Positions 22,229-33,615 of a stretch of DNA of 64,000 nucleotides are shown here, in pieces. The notes under the pieces were generated by a model. That model worked only from the letters and a program-made list of their open reading frames with translations, was not told where the DNA came from and made no database searches. Origin of the DNA: Prochilodus magdalenae (lineage: Eukaryota > Chordata > Actinopteri > Characiformes > Prochilodontidae); the NCBI GenBank assembly GCA_024036415.1, contig JAMWET010001896.1, positions 452,501 through 516,500 on the forward strand. Direction: 5' to 3'. The position numbers and the translations under genes are program-made. Positions within the stretch are counted from its first letter, which is position 1. Each line of letters begins with the position of its first letter.

Positions 22229-22640
22229 TTCTTAAATATGTATGACTAAAAATATATAAAATGCAAAATTGAGAGACAGAAGGAAATAAAAAAAAAATAA
22301 AATAAAATAAAAATGAAACAATAATATACATATATACACATTGCCAAAAAAATTCTAAAACAGACAATAGACAGGTAAGGTGGCAGTTAGTTATACATTC
22401 CATGGATAGCTTATAGAGATATAATTATTGCACATCATCAGTTTTTTTGCATAGAAGAATATATATTGCACACTCGAGGACAAATAGTGCAGTGAGGGAT
22501 AAATTGAACAGGGGTAAAATGGAACACTGGAACAGTACACAGTGCTCTATTGGACTCTGTGCCAGTGAAGTGTTGAGGTAGTGTTTAGAAGCACGTATGA
22601 AGCCTAGCTGGATTTCATAAACAAGTCTCCGCAACTTCTG
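22226..22640 (-). mobile_element. LINE 3' fragment, same family, without Tc1
   Basis: Matches 21350-21615 in order (AAAATGCAAAATTGAGAGAC, AACAGACAATAGACAGGT, GGATAGCTTATAGAG). It continues past the site where the neighbouring copy carries Tc1-B: on the minus strand CTCGAGTGTGCAATATATAT runs straight into TCTTCTATGC. It gives the empty-site sequence for the nested insertion. Confidence 0.7.
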
Positions 22641-23479
22641 AAATTCACCTTCACAAACTTCAACCCGTTTGGAACAACAATAATAGCCATTGACTTCCAT
22701 TCAACAACATCAACTGATTTATCTCTTAATGTTATTAAAAGGTGAACGTTCCGCACCTGTTTTAAAGGTTGAGGTAAGTAGAAATGATGAAGTCGTTATA
22801 AAACATAGACCTGAGGCTGCATAATTGAAAAGGCTTTTTTTTTCGTGCTCCAAGGCCGAGTAATTTGAAAGTATATGGGCAATAATGGCGCAGAAACAGG
22901 GAAGGGTGAGGAAGACGTACGGTGCGTGTGTTGTAGATCATTCCAGTGGTGTGGGGAAAGAAGCAGTTGCCGTTATGTTTAATGGAGTGGGTTATTGCAG
23001 CTGAGCCTCGGCAGCGTAACTCACCAGGCTCTCGTCGTGCCTTCGCTCGTTTCACACTTTCGCTCAGCAGCGTTTCTCGCGCCGAGAGAAACGCCCAGAT
23101 CACATTAGCATTGCTGCTCATTCATGAGTCGAGCTTCTGCAACTTTGGCTTCATTTGCATCTGGCCTTAATATGCCCAGCTCTGAAAAAAATGGATCAAA
23201 TTAAAATAAATAAAAGTTATTCACCCAGACTAAGGCCTGTAGATAAAATGATAGGCATGATTAAAAAAATTATAAAGCGATAAATAACAATGAATAGAAT
23301 TATAGAGCATGTATCAGAGTATTATAGTACATACATATATGTCTGCTAAGAATCCTGTGATCTAAGCAAGCCTGTGGACGGATACAGTAAAACCATAACT
23401 TTATGGCTGCCATAGGATACAGTATATACTGTATATAAGAAGATATATTTGAAGAAAAATGTGTGAAGAATGATATGAG
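22641..23479. other. unassigned, partly CNE-like sequence
   Basis: The part at 22850-23170 is GC-balanced and non-repetitive. It ends with CTTCATTTGCATCTGGCC (octamer ATTTGCAT) and contains TCATTCATGAGTCGAGC. It has no convincing splice-flanked frame. Candidate conserved non-coding DNA. Confidence 0.3.
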
Positions 23480-23747
23480 AAAAACACCTTCCCAACTCTT
23501 AAGCATGGGGATGGATCAGTGCTTTGGGTTTGTTTGTAGCTAGTACCATAGGGAATATTTTACTGGTAGAGGGAAGCATGGATTCAGTTAAATACCTAGA
23601 TTCTGGAACACCAGAATTCTGGAAGCAAGTATCAGGTCATTGGTAAAAAAAAAAAGAAAGCTGAAGGTGAAAAAAGACGGCTTCTACGCCAGGATAATGA
23701 TCCTAAACACACCTCAAAATCCCCAATGGAATACCTCAAGACGCCCG
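23480..23747 (+). pseudogene. Tc1-like transposase fragment, family E
   Basis: Degraded coding sequence ending with QDNDPKHTSKS at 23693-23725, the block around the second catalytic Asp in Tc1 transposases. Upstream residues resemble the preceding helix/strand region (GGATCAGTGCTTTGGG; AGCATGGATTCAGTTAAATA). Stop codons and an A-run at 23645 break the frame. It stops abruptly at the start of the minisatellite. Confidence 0.7.
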
Positions 23748-24240
23748 GATTTGGAATGTGTATCGCTAGCCCCCAGAACCCCAGGGAACTGGTGCAATCC
23801 CAGCTCCCAGAACCCCAGGGCACTGGTGTATCCCAGCCCCCAGAACCTCAGGGCACTGGTGTATCCCATGGCCAAGAACCTCAGGGAATTGGTGTATACC
23901 AGCCCCCAGACCTCAGGCAGGGCACTGGTGTATCCCAGGGCCACAACCCCAGGGCACTGGTGTATGCTAGCCCCAAGAATCCCAGGGCACTGGTGTATCC
24001 TAGCCCCCCAGAACCCGAGGGCACCTGTGCATCCCAGCCCCCCAGAATTGCAAGGCAACAGCGTACCCCAGCCCCAGAATTGCAAAGCAACAGCGTACCG
24101 CAGCCCCTAGGTCATAGGGCACAGATGTACAACAGCCCTCAGAAACCCAAGACATCAGCGTACCCTAAATCTCAGGGCACCAACATACCCTGGGCCACAG
24201 AAACCCAAAGCACTGGTGAACCCCAGACCCCTGAACCAGT
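23748..24240 (+). repeat. 33-bp minisatellite giving a fortuitous Pro-rich open frame
   Basis: Degenerate units of about 33 bp built on CCAGAACCCCAGGGCACTGG plus TGTATCCCAG repeat some 14 times. Because 33 is divisible by three, a 208-codon frame (23726-24352) is open, with an 11-residue unit PEPQGTGVSQP. Partway along, the unit appears in another phase (NPRALVYPSP), so indels have shifted it freely. Its start lies in the decayed Tc1 fragment. I do not regard it as a gene. Confidence 0.85.
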
Positions 24241-25335
24241 GTGCCAGTGTGTTGTACAGCTATGCACTCATTTAAATATGTACATGGAACATCCAGTGCC
24301 TGCACTCTACTGCTTTGGAAGCAAGACCCAGTTCAGATCCAGAATTTCTTAAAATTACAAGGAATGTTGACATTTTAATATCGCTAGCACCCCGGAGCAG
24401 CGACGATGTGCTGACCCATGGTTGCTCAGGCTATAATGAAGAAGTGTTGCTCTCCTCCATAAAGATCTGAGATAACGAAACGCAGGGGCTCTGCTGGAGT
24501 ACTGATATGGTATAAACAGGTGCTGTCCTGATCAACTGCAGTCATTAAAAAACATCTATCCGATATCACTTATCTCCAGGCCTGGGGGAACATGCTTCTT
24601 ATCAGAGAGCCTAAGATCATAGACACACAAGCCAACAAACACGTGTTCGGACAGAACTCAATACTGTTCACCCCACCAGAGCGGAAAAGACACAAGCTAG
24701 ACAGTACGATGAACAAGTGTGGTGATGAGTTTGTCTAACCTTGGTATATTCCTAACGGCAGGGTGAGAGGAGACTCACTTACTGTTCAGCTCTGGGCTGT
24801 AGTGTAAATGCTCTGACAGACATAGATCCCCATAACATCAGTGCAAATGCCATCAAGCAATAAACCCCACTTTCTGGGCTCCAAATAGTGCTGATAAATT
24901 CTCTGTAATGCTCTGTTCTACACTGAAACCCTATTAAGTCGTTTAGTCAAGTCGTAAGAAGTCATGCTCAAATCAATTACGTTTAAAACTCGTTTATTAA
25001 AGTTCACGTTTCAGGTACCGAATGACGGTACCAACATAATTCAGCTTCTGGAAAACAGAGGAATGATGAAACATGGCTGAACGTTACTGAACGTGTTTTT
25101 ACTTTTCTTGGAATTCACTCTTTGATGTCTTTTTATTGTTATTAAATAAATTCCATTTTCCATCTTTAAAGTAAATACAAAAATATAAATATAATCAAAC
25201 ATCAAAAATATGCCTGAATCCTTAAATCCCACTTCTTATTCTCTTATGCATGCTTTAAGTGATGAGACCGTTCTATGAATATAGCGATGAACTGCACTTT
25301 TAGCGCTACAACAGCTTATGTATGCATCAGGCGTA
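24241..25335. other. unassigned sequence
   Basis: No gene or repeat recognised. Confidence 0.5.
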
Positions 25336-25735
25336 ATTTAACGACGAGCTGCAACGAGTCAGAAACAAAGAACTGGGCACGACGCTAACAGAGCTAAGAT
25401 ACGAATACCGGGAGCGCTACACAACAGCACAGAGCGGTTCAGCAATGCAGTGGGACAAAACTTGGTCATAAGAGAATGGGACAGGCGAGGATGGAGATCC
25501 AGAGAGGCAGGGCCACAAAACCAGAGGGGAGACTGAAGCCGCTCAGAACGCTCAGAATTGCAACGAGGGCTGGCAAAACTTAGCAAAGAGTGAGCGGTTG
25601 CGTCTGGATTAAAAACCAGTGTCACAGCTGAAATCAATCAAAACCCTGGAGACTATGAGCGGATGGGATTGGGGGAGTGTGTGCATGTGGGTGTGACATC
25701 ATCAGGCTGTGCACAACCGCAGATGTGACACAATG
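25336..25735 (-). mobile_element. LTR-like retroelement fragment
   Basis: Purine-rich on the plus strand. It resembles the 5151-5663 block in composition and in words such as GGCAAAACTTAGCAAAGAGTG against GCAAACCTTCGCAAAGAGGG, and GTGGGTGTGACATCATC against GTGGGTGTGACGTTATC. On the minus strand it would begin TGTCACATCTGCGG. No coding motif. Confidence 0.5.
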
Positions 25736-27395
25736 TTTACTCCATACGAACAGCAACTACTATACATAAACACAACATTACGCGTTTTAATCTCAATCTG
25801 GACTCAATATTAATAGAAATCCACAGAAACATCAAGAAACATCAAGTTTGGTGGAAGAAACACGACCACTGCTCACACAACTCTCTGGAACAAAGGACAC
25901 GTGGCGCCGCCATTAGCTAGCTCCAGCTAGCCACCTCCCTGACCAGGCTTTGCTTTCTCATGATAAAACACGGCAACATGGCTGATCGCTGGCTTCTCTG
26001 CGGCTATGAGAAAAATCCTACAACTCACGTAAGCCAACTTTCCAGCTCACACTGCCCCCTGCTGTTACCCCACGGGCATAGCAAGCAAATTCTGCAAACT
26101 AGAAATGCTACACAGCAAGTTGCTGGTCAGACAGGAATGTGTAAATAATGAAAGCATGGTCATTTTCTCCCCCACCCCCCAAAAAAAATATCTTTCACCA
26201 CATATTCTTTATAAGTAAACAAAACAAATACAATATTTACAAAAAAAGTAAACAGGACAAGACAAATTGGCCATTTTCCTCCATAGAAATGTGGCCACAC
26301 TTTTAAGGGCGTCGCATTCACATTATAAATAAACATACTCCAACCATATAAGTTCAACAAACAAAATATGAGAATACATCACAAACTGTACTGGTGCTTA
26401 AAACGTAGAGTTTTTTTATAATTAAAATTCTTTATTTTTTAATATTTAATATATATTTTTTAATATTTCAATTCTTATTTTTGTTTTTAAATTAGTAATG
26501 ATCACACACTGAGATAAAAGTGAGTAAAAGAAAACACTCTGTAAAAAAAGTCTTCAGAGCTACACAACAACAAGTTGGCAGCAATGGTGGTCTCCTGACA
26601 ACCAAACGGACTGCTTAGCAGAGATGCTAAACTCATTAATGGTTAGGATGCTCAAAACATGGGAAGTTGCACTGAAGCAAGATGTAAGACGTGAATGAAA
26701 TAAACTAACTGGCTAGGAATTCTGGGTAATACACCCTGTGTTCTCTTATTGCTTGTCTTTTTGAGTTTGCTGTACTCACTAAAGTAAGTACACTTTAACT
26801 TCCAACCAGACAATACAAACGTCTTGGCTGGATTAAGTGATAGCAGCTAACTGCTAATGATATTACTTACCATTCCAGTACAATAAACTTTATTCTTTCA
26901 GTGTAGAGTTAACAGGCATGATCATCACTTTCCTCGCTGAGGTAAATCTGAACACAGGTTGTTTCTCTAAACTCTAGAATATGTGTCTGATTTTCCCCGG
27001 ATTTACAAAAGTCCTGATAAAGCAGACCCTAATGACTCCCGAGGCATCTGGGTAAGCAGTAATCTGGGATGTTAATGAACACCCAAATTAAGCCCTTCCT
27101 TACTGAACACAGTGTCTTCAGTCTTACAAACCTAAACTGGCAAATGAACTATTCATCACACAAATATTTTCATGTTTCAATGGTTTTAAAAAGTATTTGA
27201 TTGTATCTGGCATAAATGGTTCTATTATCGAATTCTCCAAAGTGGTGTAAGTGGTAAAGTTTTGGACGTCTGTCTTCACCCAATTCCTTGCCAGACCTGG
27301 GTCATGGCTATCAGTCTATAGAAGATACCCAGAGTACAGGATACCCTGGATACCCTTCCAAAGAGACATCATTGCCTATACATCAAATTACACCT
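25736..27395. other. unassigned, largely AT-rich sequence
   Basis: No gene or repeat family recognised. AT-rich around 26160-26560. Confidence 0.5.
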
Positions 27396-27645
27396 ACATT
27401 GAACTCAACACCACTGCATGTGGGCGTGGCCAAAGACCATAGTGTGAAGGAAGTAGCTGAATCTGCAGGCGTATGGAAGCGTACATTCATACGGGTCTAC
27501 CAGTGGTGGCTAAAATCCCAGTCTACAGGGAATTTTTGAAAGACTCAGAACACTTCTACATCCAGAAACTTCCAGAAAGCCAGATCAAATCACAGCCGTG
27601 CTTGTGGAAGTCTTACAGTCCTTCAGGTATGTTTCCGTCACGGGG
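27396..27645 (+). pseudogene. Tc1-like transposase relic, family C, copy 2
   Basis: The plus strand encodes HVGVAKDHSVKEVAESAGVW and KRTFIRVYQWWLKSQSTGNF, the paired-type helix-turn-helix seen in the 1.4-kb copy. The frame ends at a stop shortly after. No catalytic domain. Boundaries uncertain. Confidence 0.6.
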
Positions 27646-27794
27646 GACTCTTGTATTTTGGTCCAGTGAGCTTTTAATTCTACCAGTAACCCTTTGTAGA
27701 AGTGAAATTTGGCTTGTTCGTAGCAGACTCAAAAACACCACTTTGGACAGGCATCCAGCAGAGGCCCTAGACGCTTAATCCCTTGGGGGTTGGC

Positions 27795-28350
27795 ACTACA
27801 AATTCATAAAGAATGCTAAAACTTTGGATCCATCAGACGGAAAGTCTCCTGATACATGCGATTTTGAGGCACTACAAGCCCAGAAGCTGAACCCTGAGAG
27901 CTCCCCATGCCAGCGGGTCTTCACACAACAGCTACCGTCTTCAGAACTCAGATTACCTCTGCTAAACAAACTCACATTCAGCAAACGATCAATCAAACAC
28001 AACGTCTGTATCTGGAACAACACTGGGACAACATAACTACCAACCCGACGAATCTGCTATAGAAGCTTGAGAGAGAACTACACACTGCCCTGTATCAGCT
28101 CTCTATCAGAGACACTCAGCAGAGGCACATCCAGACCAAATACACGGTGAGTGACCACAGTCTGGACATATAGCGGGGCAGACCCAGGAAAACCCCAGAA
28201 GGGAGGCTGTGTAGTCACTGCGAGTCAGGGGAGGTAGAGATGGAGATGTACTTGCTCCTTTACTATCAAAAATTACTGAGACCCCTGAGGTCAGTGAACT
28301 CTATTATGAGAGGGCTGAAACACTGCTCTGGCTGGCAGACAAGGGCCACA
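27795..28350 (+). pseudogene. degenerate retroelement ORF C-terminus
   Basis: Pieces of one plus frame can be followed through stops. They run through LDPSDGKSPDTCDFEALQAQ, then ERELHTALYQLSIRDTQQRH, then RLCSHCESGEVEMEMYLLLY. The last resembles the Cys-rich 'LCxxC...E...HFLLYC' segment near the end of fish retroelement polyproteins, with the final Cys replaced by Tyr. I could not decide the clade. It is clearly inactivated. Confidence 0.45.
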
Positions 28351-28639
28351 GCCTGAGAGATAGAGGGTCAGTACAGGAGGCTGTATACTGTATATATATA
28401 GTGGCAGGGGTGAGGTGGCGTCGCCACTATTCCCGCTGAAAGTGGGCACATGCTCCCCACTGATCATGCACAGGTATGCGTGATCAGAAGGCGGGGCACC
28501 ATGCCCTTACAAACTTGCCCTCTCTCCATGTCGCTGGTGCCTTCTTCTGTCCACAGCCGCCAAAAGCGTGCTGTACTTTCTGTGCAAAGAATCAACTAAC
28601 ACAACAGCGGGAGTCACACTGGAAAGGATGCGCAGCAGG

Positions 28640-28740
28640 ATGACCTAATATAGTCAGTCAGGTACAGAGACAAGGCCTGGTCATGCATTAAACTTGAACT
28701 ATGTCAAACCTACCCACCTACCCAGTTTCATTCCTGTCAG
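28640..28740 (-). mobile_element. Tc1-A terminal fragment
   Basis: The words GTCAGTCAGGTACAGAGACAA and CAAACCTACCCACC...AGTTTCATTCCTGTC match the terminal non-coding part of Tc1-A (compare 19165-19285 and 58312-58420). Confidence 0.55.
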
Positions 28741-28985
28741 GTGAGTGTGGGGCTCAGGTGAGTGTGAGCAGGTACGGGAAGGACTTAGGTAAGAGGGAGC
28801 AGGTACAGGAGGGGCTCAGGTGAGAGAGAACAGGTATGGGAGGGGCTCAGGTGAGAGTGAGCAGGTATGGGAGGGGTTCAGGTGAGAGGGAACAGGTGCA
28901 CAGTCATTAGAACTCTGGTAAGGCTGACCTCTGGTGGCGGGCATGAGAAGTGTCCTGAGAGTGCGTAAGCTGAGATGACGTGAAC
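28741..28985 (-). mobile_element. LTR-like fragment with internal 33-bp repeats
   Basis: Five units near GGGGCTCAGGTGAGAGTGAG / CAGGTATGGGAG at 28741-28895 lead into ACCTCTGGTGGCGGGCATGA and AGTGTCCTGAG. The same end (ACCTCTGGTGGCCGGCATGG) occurs at 44395 and 47500 kb-blocks, so this is one LTR-like family with a local expansion. Confidence 0.5.
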
Positions 28986-29394
28986 AGCAAAACATAGAAA
29001 TCGTTGAAAAGTGGTCTGTGGTAATAAACCATATGGTGGAGATGTAGCAGACAGAGAGGAGGCTGAAAATGCTGGAGGCGGCTCCAGGTATATAATAAAG
29101 TTTATAAATACATAAATATATAAGATGCTGTGTTCGCATCATATCTGCTCCACATTCCAGTTAGGTCTGATGGAGGGAGGATTCCTTCTATGGACTTTGT
29201 GGAAGAAAGGGAGGCACAGCGGAGGGGTCGGTGTGGGGGTCGGACCGTCAGCTTTGCTAACTCGCCGTGAGATTGCGTGCTAATTGATGCTGCATGCTAG
29301 CTAATACCGCAAATCAGTCCCCATACACACGGGCTCAGCGAACCTGCAGTGGATACGAGCTGCTGGATATACGTCTGTTTATGGTTGTTCACAG

Positions 29395-29624
29395 AACCCA
29401 GTCTGTTTCTCTCTATCTTTCTTTCTCTCCTCCCTTCCCTTCTCTCTCCATTTCTTTCTCTCCTCCCTTCCCTTCTCTCTCCCTTTCTTTCTCTGCCTCT
29501 CTTTCTCTCTCCCTTTCTTTCTCTGTCTCTCTTTCTCTCCCTTGTTTACTTTCTCACATTACCTTCACTTTCTCAGTCTCTTCTGTCTCCATTTGCTTGA
29601 TTCTGTCTGTCTTACCCTCTCTCT

Positions 29625-29687
<63 letters not shown>

Positions 29688-30042
29688 CCTTTTTCACTGA
29701 CTCTCTCTGACGTTTGTACTCATACATTTCTCATGTCTCAATTTTTTGCCTCACCCTTTCCCTGTCTCACTCTCTCTCTCTGACTCCTCCCCTCTTTCTA
29801 TCACTTTGCCTTTTTTTCTTTCTTTCTTTCTTTCTTTCTATCTTTGTCATCTCTCTCTTCTCTCTGTCCCTTTTCACTCTCTCTTGACTTTGTTACTCAC
29901 ACAATTTCTTACATCTCTCAGTTTTTTGCCTACCCTTTTTTTTCCTCTCACTTTCACTCCCTGACATTCTCTCTCTCTCTCTCTCTCTCTCACACTTTTT
30001 TTCTCTCTTTTGTCTGACATTCCTTGCTCTTTTTCACTGTTG

Positions 30043-30112
<70 letters not shown>

Positions 30113-30600
30113 CCCCTCTTCTCTCTCTTGCTCTTTTTCTCACTTTCTGACATTCTTTGTCATTACCTCTGTGTCTCTTCCTCCTGTCTTTTCCTCTCTT
30201 TCATCCTCTGTTTCTCTCTCACTATCTGACTTGATGTCTCTTTCCATCTTTCTCATCGTTTGACTCTCCTGATTTCTTTTTCCATCTCATATCTACATTC
30301 TCTAACTCTTCACCATACTCTTTTTCTCCTTCTTGCTCCTTCTTTATCTCACAGCCTTATCCTCTCATCCCCTTTTACTGCCTGACTCCCTCTCTCTCTC
30401 TTTTCTTACTTGCTCTTGTACTCTCCCGCTCTTTCTCTGTTTTCTACTGATGCATGTTTTTCTTTCTCCGTCTCTTTCGTTGTCTGACTTTTGCATGCTG
30501 TTACACCTCTCGCTGCTGATGCATGTCTCTCTCTCACTCTCTCTCTCCCTCCCTCTCTCTCTCTTTTTCTCTCTCTGCTGCACCTTGGTCACAGGGTAAC
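29395..30600. repeat. CT-rich polypyrimidine tract
   Basis: About 1.2 kb almost entirely of C and T on the plus strand. It includes pure (CT)n runs at 29622-29684 and 30046-30108 and a (TTTC)n run at 29815-29840. The long Ser/Leu/Phe frames here translate the repeat and are not genes. Confidence 0.95.
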
Positions 30601-30659
30601 CTTCTGCCATGAGCCGTGTGGCAGGTAGAGATGTTCTCCTCTATTTTAAGCAGCTCCTA

Positions 30660-31503
30660 ACAAGCCTCGTCAGACAGACTGTGGGGGCTGTGGGCCCACA
30701 AACACACCTACACACCCACTCCTACACCTACACACACACACAAACACACCTACACACACATAAACACACACACAAACCGCCTGGTCAGACAGACTGCAGG
30801 GGCTGTGGACCCACAAACACACCTACACACCCACTCCTACACACACACAAACACACCTACACACCCACTCCTACACCTACACACACACACAAACACACCC
30901 ACACCTACACACACACACACACACACACCGCTCGGTCAGACAGACTGTGGGGGCTGTGGGCCCACAAACACACCTACACACCCACTCCTACACACACACA
31001 CACCTACACACACCTAAACACACACCTACACACACACCGCTCGGTCAGACAGACTGTGGGGGCTGTGGGCCCACAAACACACCTACACACCCACTCCTAA
31101 ACATCCACACCTACACACACACGGCGCTCTGTCAGACAGACTGTGGGGGCTGTGGACCCACAAACACACCTACACACCCACACCTACACACACGCACACC
31201 TACACACACCTAAACACACACACACACCACTCGGTCAGACAGACTGTGGGGGCTGTGGAGCCACAAACACACCTACACACCCACTCCTACACACACACAC
31301 CTACACACACACACACACACCTACACACACCTAAACACACACACACACACCTACACACACACCACTCGGTCAGACAGACTGTGGGGGCTGTGGACACACA
31401 AACACACCTACACACCTACTCCTACACACACACACGCACCTACACACACGCACCTACACACACACACCTACACACACACACACACCTAAACACACACACA
31501 CTC

Positions 31504-31538
<35 letters not shown>

Positions 31539-31910
31539 CACACACACCGCCCGGTCAGACAGACTGTGGGGGCTGTGGACCCACAAACACACCTACACAC
31601 CTACTCCTACACACACACCTACACACACACCGCTCCGTCAGACAGACTGCAGGGGCTGGGACCCACAAACACACCTACACACCCACTCCTACACACACAC
31701 ACGCACCCACACACACACTTACACACACGTGCGCTGCTGGGGCTGTGGACCCACAAACACAACCACACACACACCTACACATGTTGCTCCATTTGACAGA
31801 CTGCAGTGGCTGTGGACCCACAAACACACCTACACACGCACCTACACACACACACCTACACACACGCCGCTCCGTCAGACAGACTGCAGGGGCTGTGGAC
31901 CCACTGCTGG
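30660..31910. repeat. CA-rich minisatellite with a GC-rich core
   Basis: About twelve units, each opening with GTCAGACAGACTGTGGGGGC and TGTGGGCCCACAAACACACC, then a CCTACACACAC tract of variable length. Core positions start near 30671, 30786, 30938, 31046, 31132, 31233, 31370, 31556, 31639, 31735 (partial), 31793 and 31877. The 297-codon His/Thr-rich frame at 31246-32139 is a by-product of the repeat. Confidence 0.92.
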
Positions 31911-32231
31911 CAAACCTCAAACAGCACAGCCAGAGGGGCTTACCGGTAGCCAGCACCACCTGCCGCCCCACATCTCCACACACACTCTACACACATGCAC
32001 ACACACACTCTGGGCTCTCCGAAGCCCTCCGATCAATAGGAGCCCCCCATCTAGAGAGCTGCACCGCAGGGATGAAGCGTTCTGGGATGCGAAGGTTAAT
32101 TTGGTGCTGGCGGCTTCTATCACTTCACACTCAGAGTAAATATAACACTCCCCCACCACCACCACCATCCCACCTCCCTAGCTCTCTAAAACCCACCATT
32201 CCAGATGAATAAGGCAGATTCAGACACAGGC
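31911..32231. other. unassigned sequence
   Basis: A short unique stretch after the minisatellite. No gene recognised. Confidence 0.45.
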
Positions 32232-32432
32232 AGGGTGCCCCTAGTGCTTATTGGGCAGAAGGCAGGAAACACCGTGGACAGTCCACCAGTCCATCACAGG
32301 GTAGACGCACATTGACACCTAGGGGACAATTTAACCTCTCCAGTCCATGCGTGTTTCCGAAGTGTGGAAAGAAACCCATACAGATACAGGAAAGGACCCC
32401 GGGGCCTACTTGCTCCACCCACTGTGCCACAA
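32232..32432 (-). repeat. dispersed 'GGCGGCATGGTGG' repeat, reverse copy
   Basis: TTGGGCAGAAGGCAGGAAAC and CCACCAGTCCATCACAGGGT are the reverse of the CCTGCCTTCTGCCC end of the 8.2-kb repeat. The block ends with CACCCACTGTGCCAC, the reversed tRNA-like head. Confidence 0.55.
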
Positions 32433-33320
32433 CATATAAGCTATGATCATGGCAGCAAGGGAGAAACGACCCAGCCCCCAGTCAAAACACAGGCTAGGGA
32501 TACCAACGAGAAGACATAACACATGGGAAGGGTGGACACAAGCCCAGCCCCCATGGACCAGTTCAGCACACCCAACACAGCCCACACTTTAAAAACATCC
32601 ACAACTGCAATGTATTTACACATAGGGAATCCATGAGTCCCTGGAGCTCCTCCAGCAGCCAGCTCCTCCCACGCGGCTCACTCAAATGTTGGACATGTCT
32701 GCCGAACCATCACTCGGCTCCACTGCCAGTTCGCTGGAGGGCCACAGCCAACACCACCAGGCTGCTACCTCACGCTGCCTCGTCTGCTCTCTTCAGTGCC
32801 TGGCTTCACCATGCTGCTTTTTCAGTCTTCTTCACCATCCATCTTTGAGTCTGCGCTGGTGCTATTCCGCTCCATACTGTTGGGAACCACTTCTGGCACC
32901 ATGCTAGCATGATATCTAGCTGTGCTCAAATGCTAAGCTAGCCTGTCATGCTAAAAAGGTTAAAGCCTAGCTATGTAAATGTTAGTTTTGGTTTCATATG
33001 GATTAAATTGATGCTAAACTATGCAAAGCTATCATGCTATGCTAACCTCCACTGTTTGCTAGTGTACTCATATGCTTAGTCATCTAGCTGTGTTCGACTG
33101 CAGTCTTAGCCTGTTATGCTAATACGCCAGCATTCTATGTTCACCCCCAATGCTCATATAACCATATGCTAACGCGCTAATATGCTCATATTATAATATG
33201 CTAATATGCTAAATTGCTCATATACTGTGCTAGCCTGTCAGGGTGCTATGCTAACAGGCTGTGCTAACTTCCAATGCTAGCATGATATGCTAATATGCTC
33301 TTATGCTATGCTATATGGTA
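32433..33320. other. unassigned; degenerate ATGCTAA-type repeats
   Basis: From about 32920 to 33320 the words ATGCTAA, GCTAATATGC and GCTAGC recur irregularly, forming a degenerate short tandem repeat. The rest is unassigned. Confidence 0.55.
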
Positions 33321-33615
33321 CTCCACCTCCACCACTACCGCACAATCTGTAGGAACCGTGTGAGAATGGTCAAGATGCATGGGATGGATTATCACCGGAC
33401 ACCATTAGGAACCTCTACAGCTCCATACCGAGACGTCTGGCATGTTGGGTTAGCAAACACGGCACCCTGACGCCATACTGAGAGACTTTTGTATGTGTAG
33501 CTCAATAAATACTGATCATATCCATCTAAATTTCATTTATTGACTCTTTTTCATGAATTCATTTGTTCATATATCATTTATTGTTCCTGGTAACCCTTAT
33601 CTTCCTTCCCAATGG
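33321..33615 (+). pseudogene. Tc1-A relic, copy 4 (right half only)
   Basis: Begins at the family's deletion junction (ACTCCACCTCCACC) and includes GATGGATTATCACCGGACAC, AGACGTCTGGCATGTTGGGT and TGTGTAGCTCAATAAATACT. The DDE Asp block is absent, so it is 5'-truncated. Confidence 0.75.

Noticed and set aside
29294..29710. Ser/Leu-rich frames that look like membrane proteins
   Set aside because: Direct translation of the CT-rich tract; several phases are open over the same bases.
30660..31910. CRISPR-like array (regular repeats with spacers)
   Set aside because: The spacers are themselves CA repeats of variable length, the context is vertebrate, and there are no cas genes.
31246..32139. 297-codon His/Thr-rich open frame
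   Set aside because: It is the translation of the CA-rich minisatellite; overlapping frames in other phases are also open, and there is no domain or splice context.
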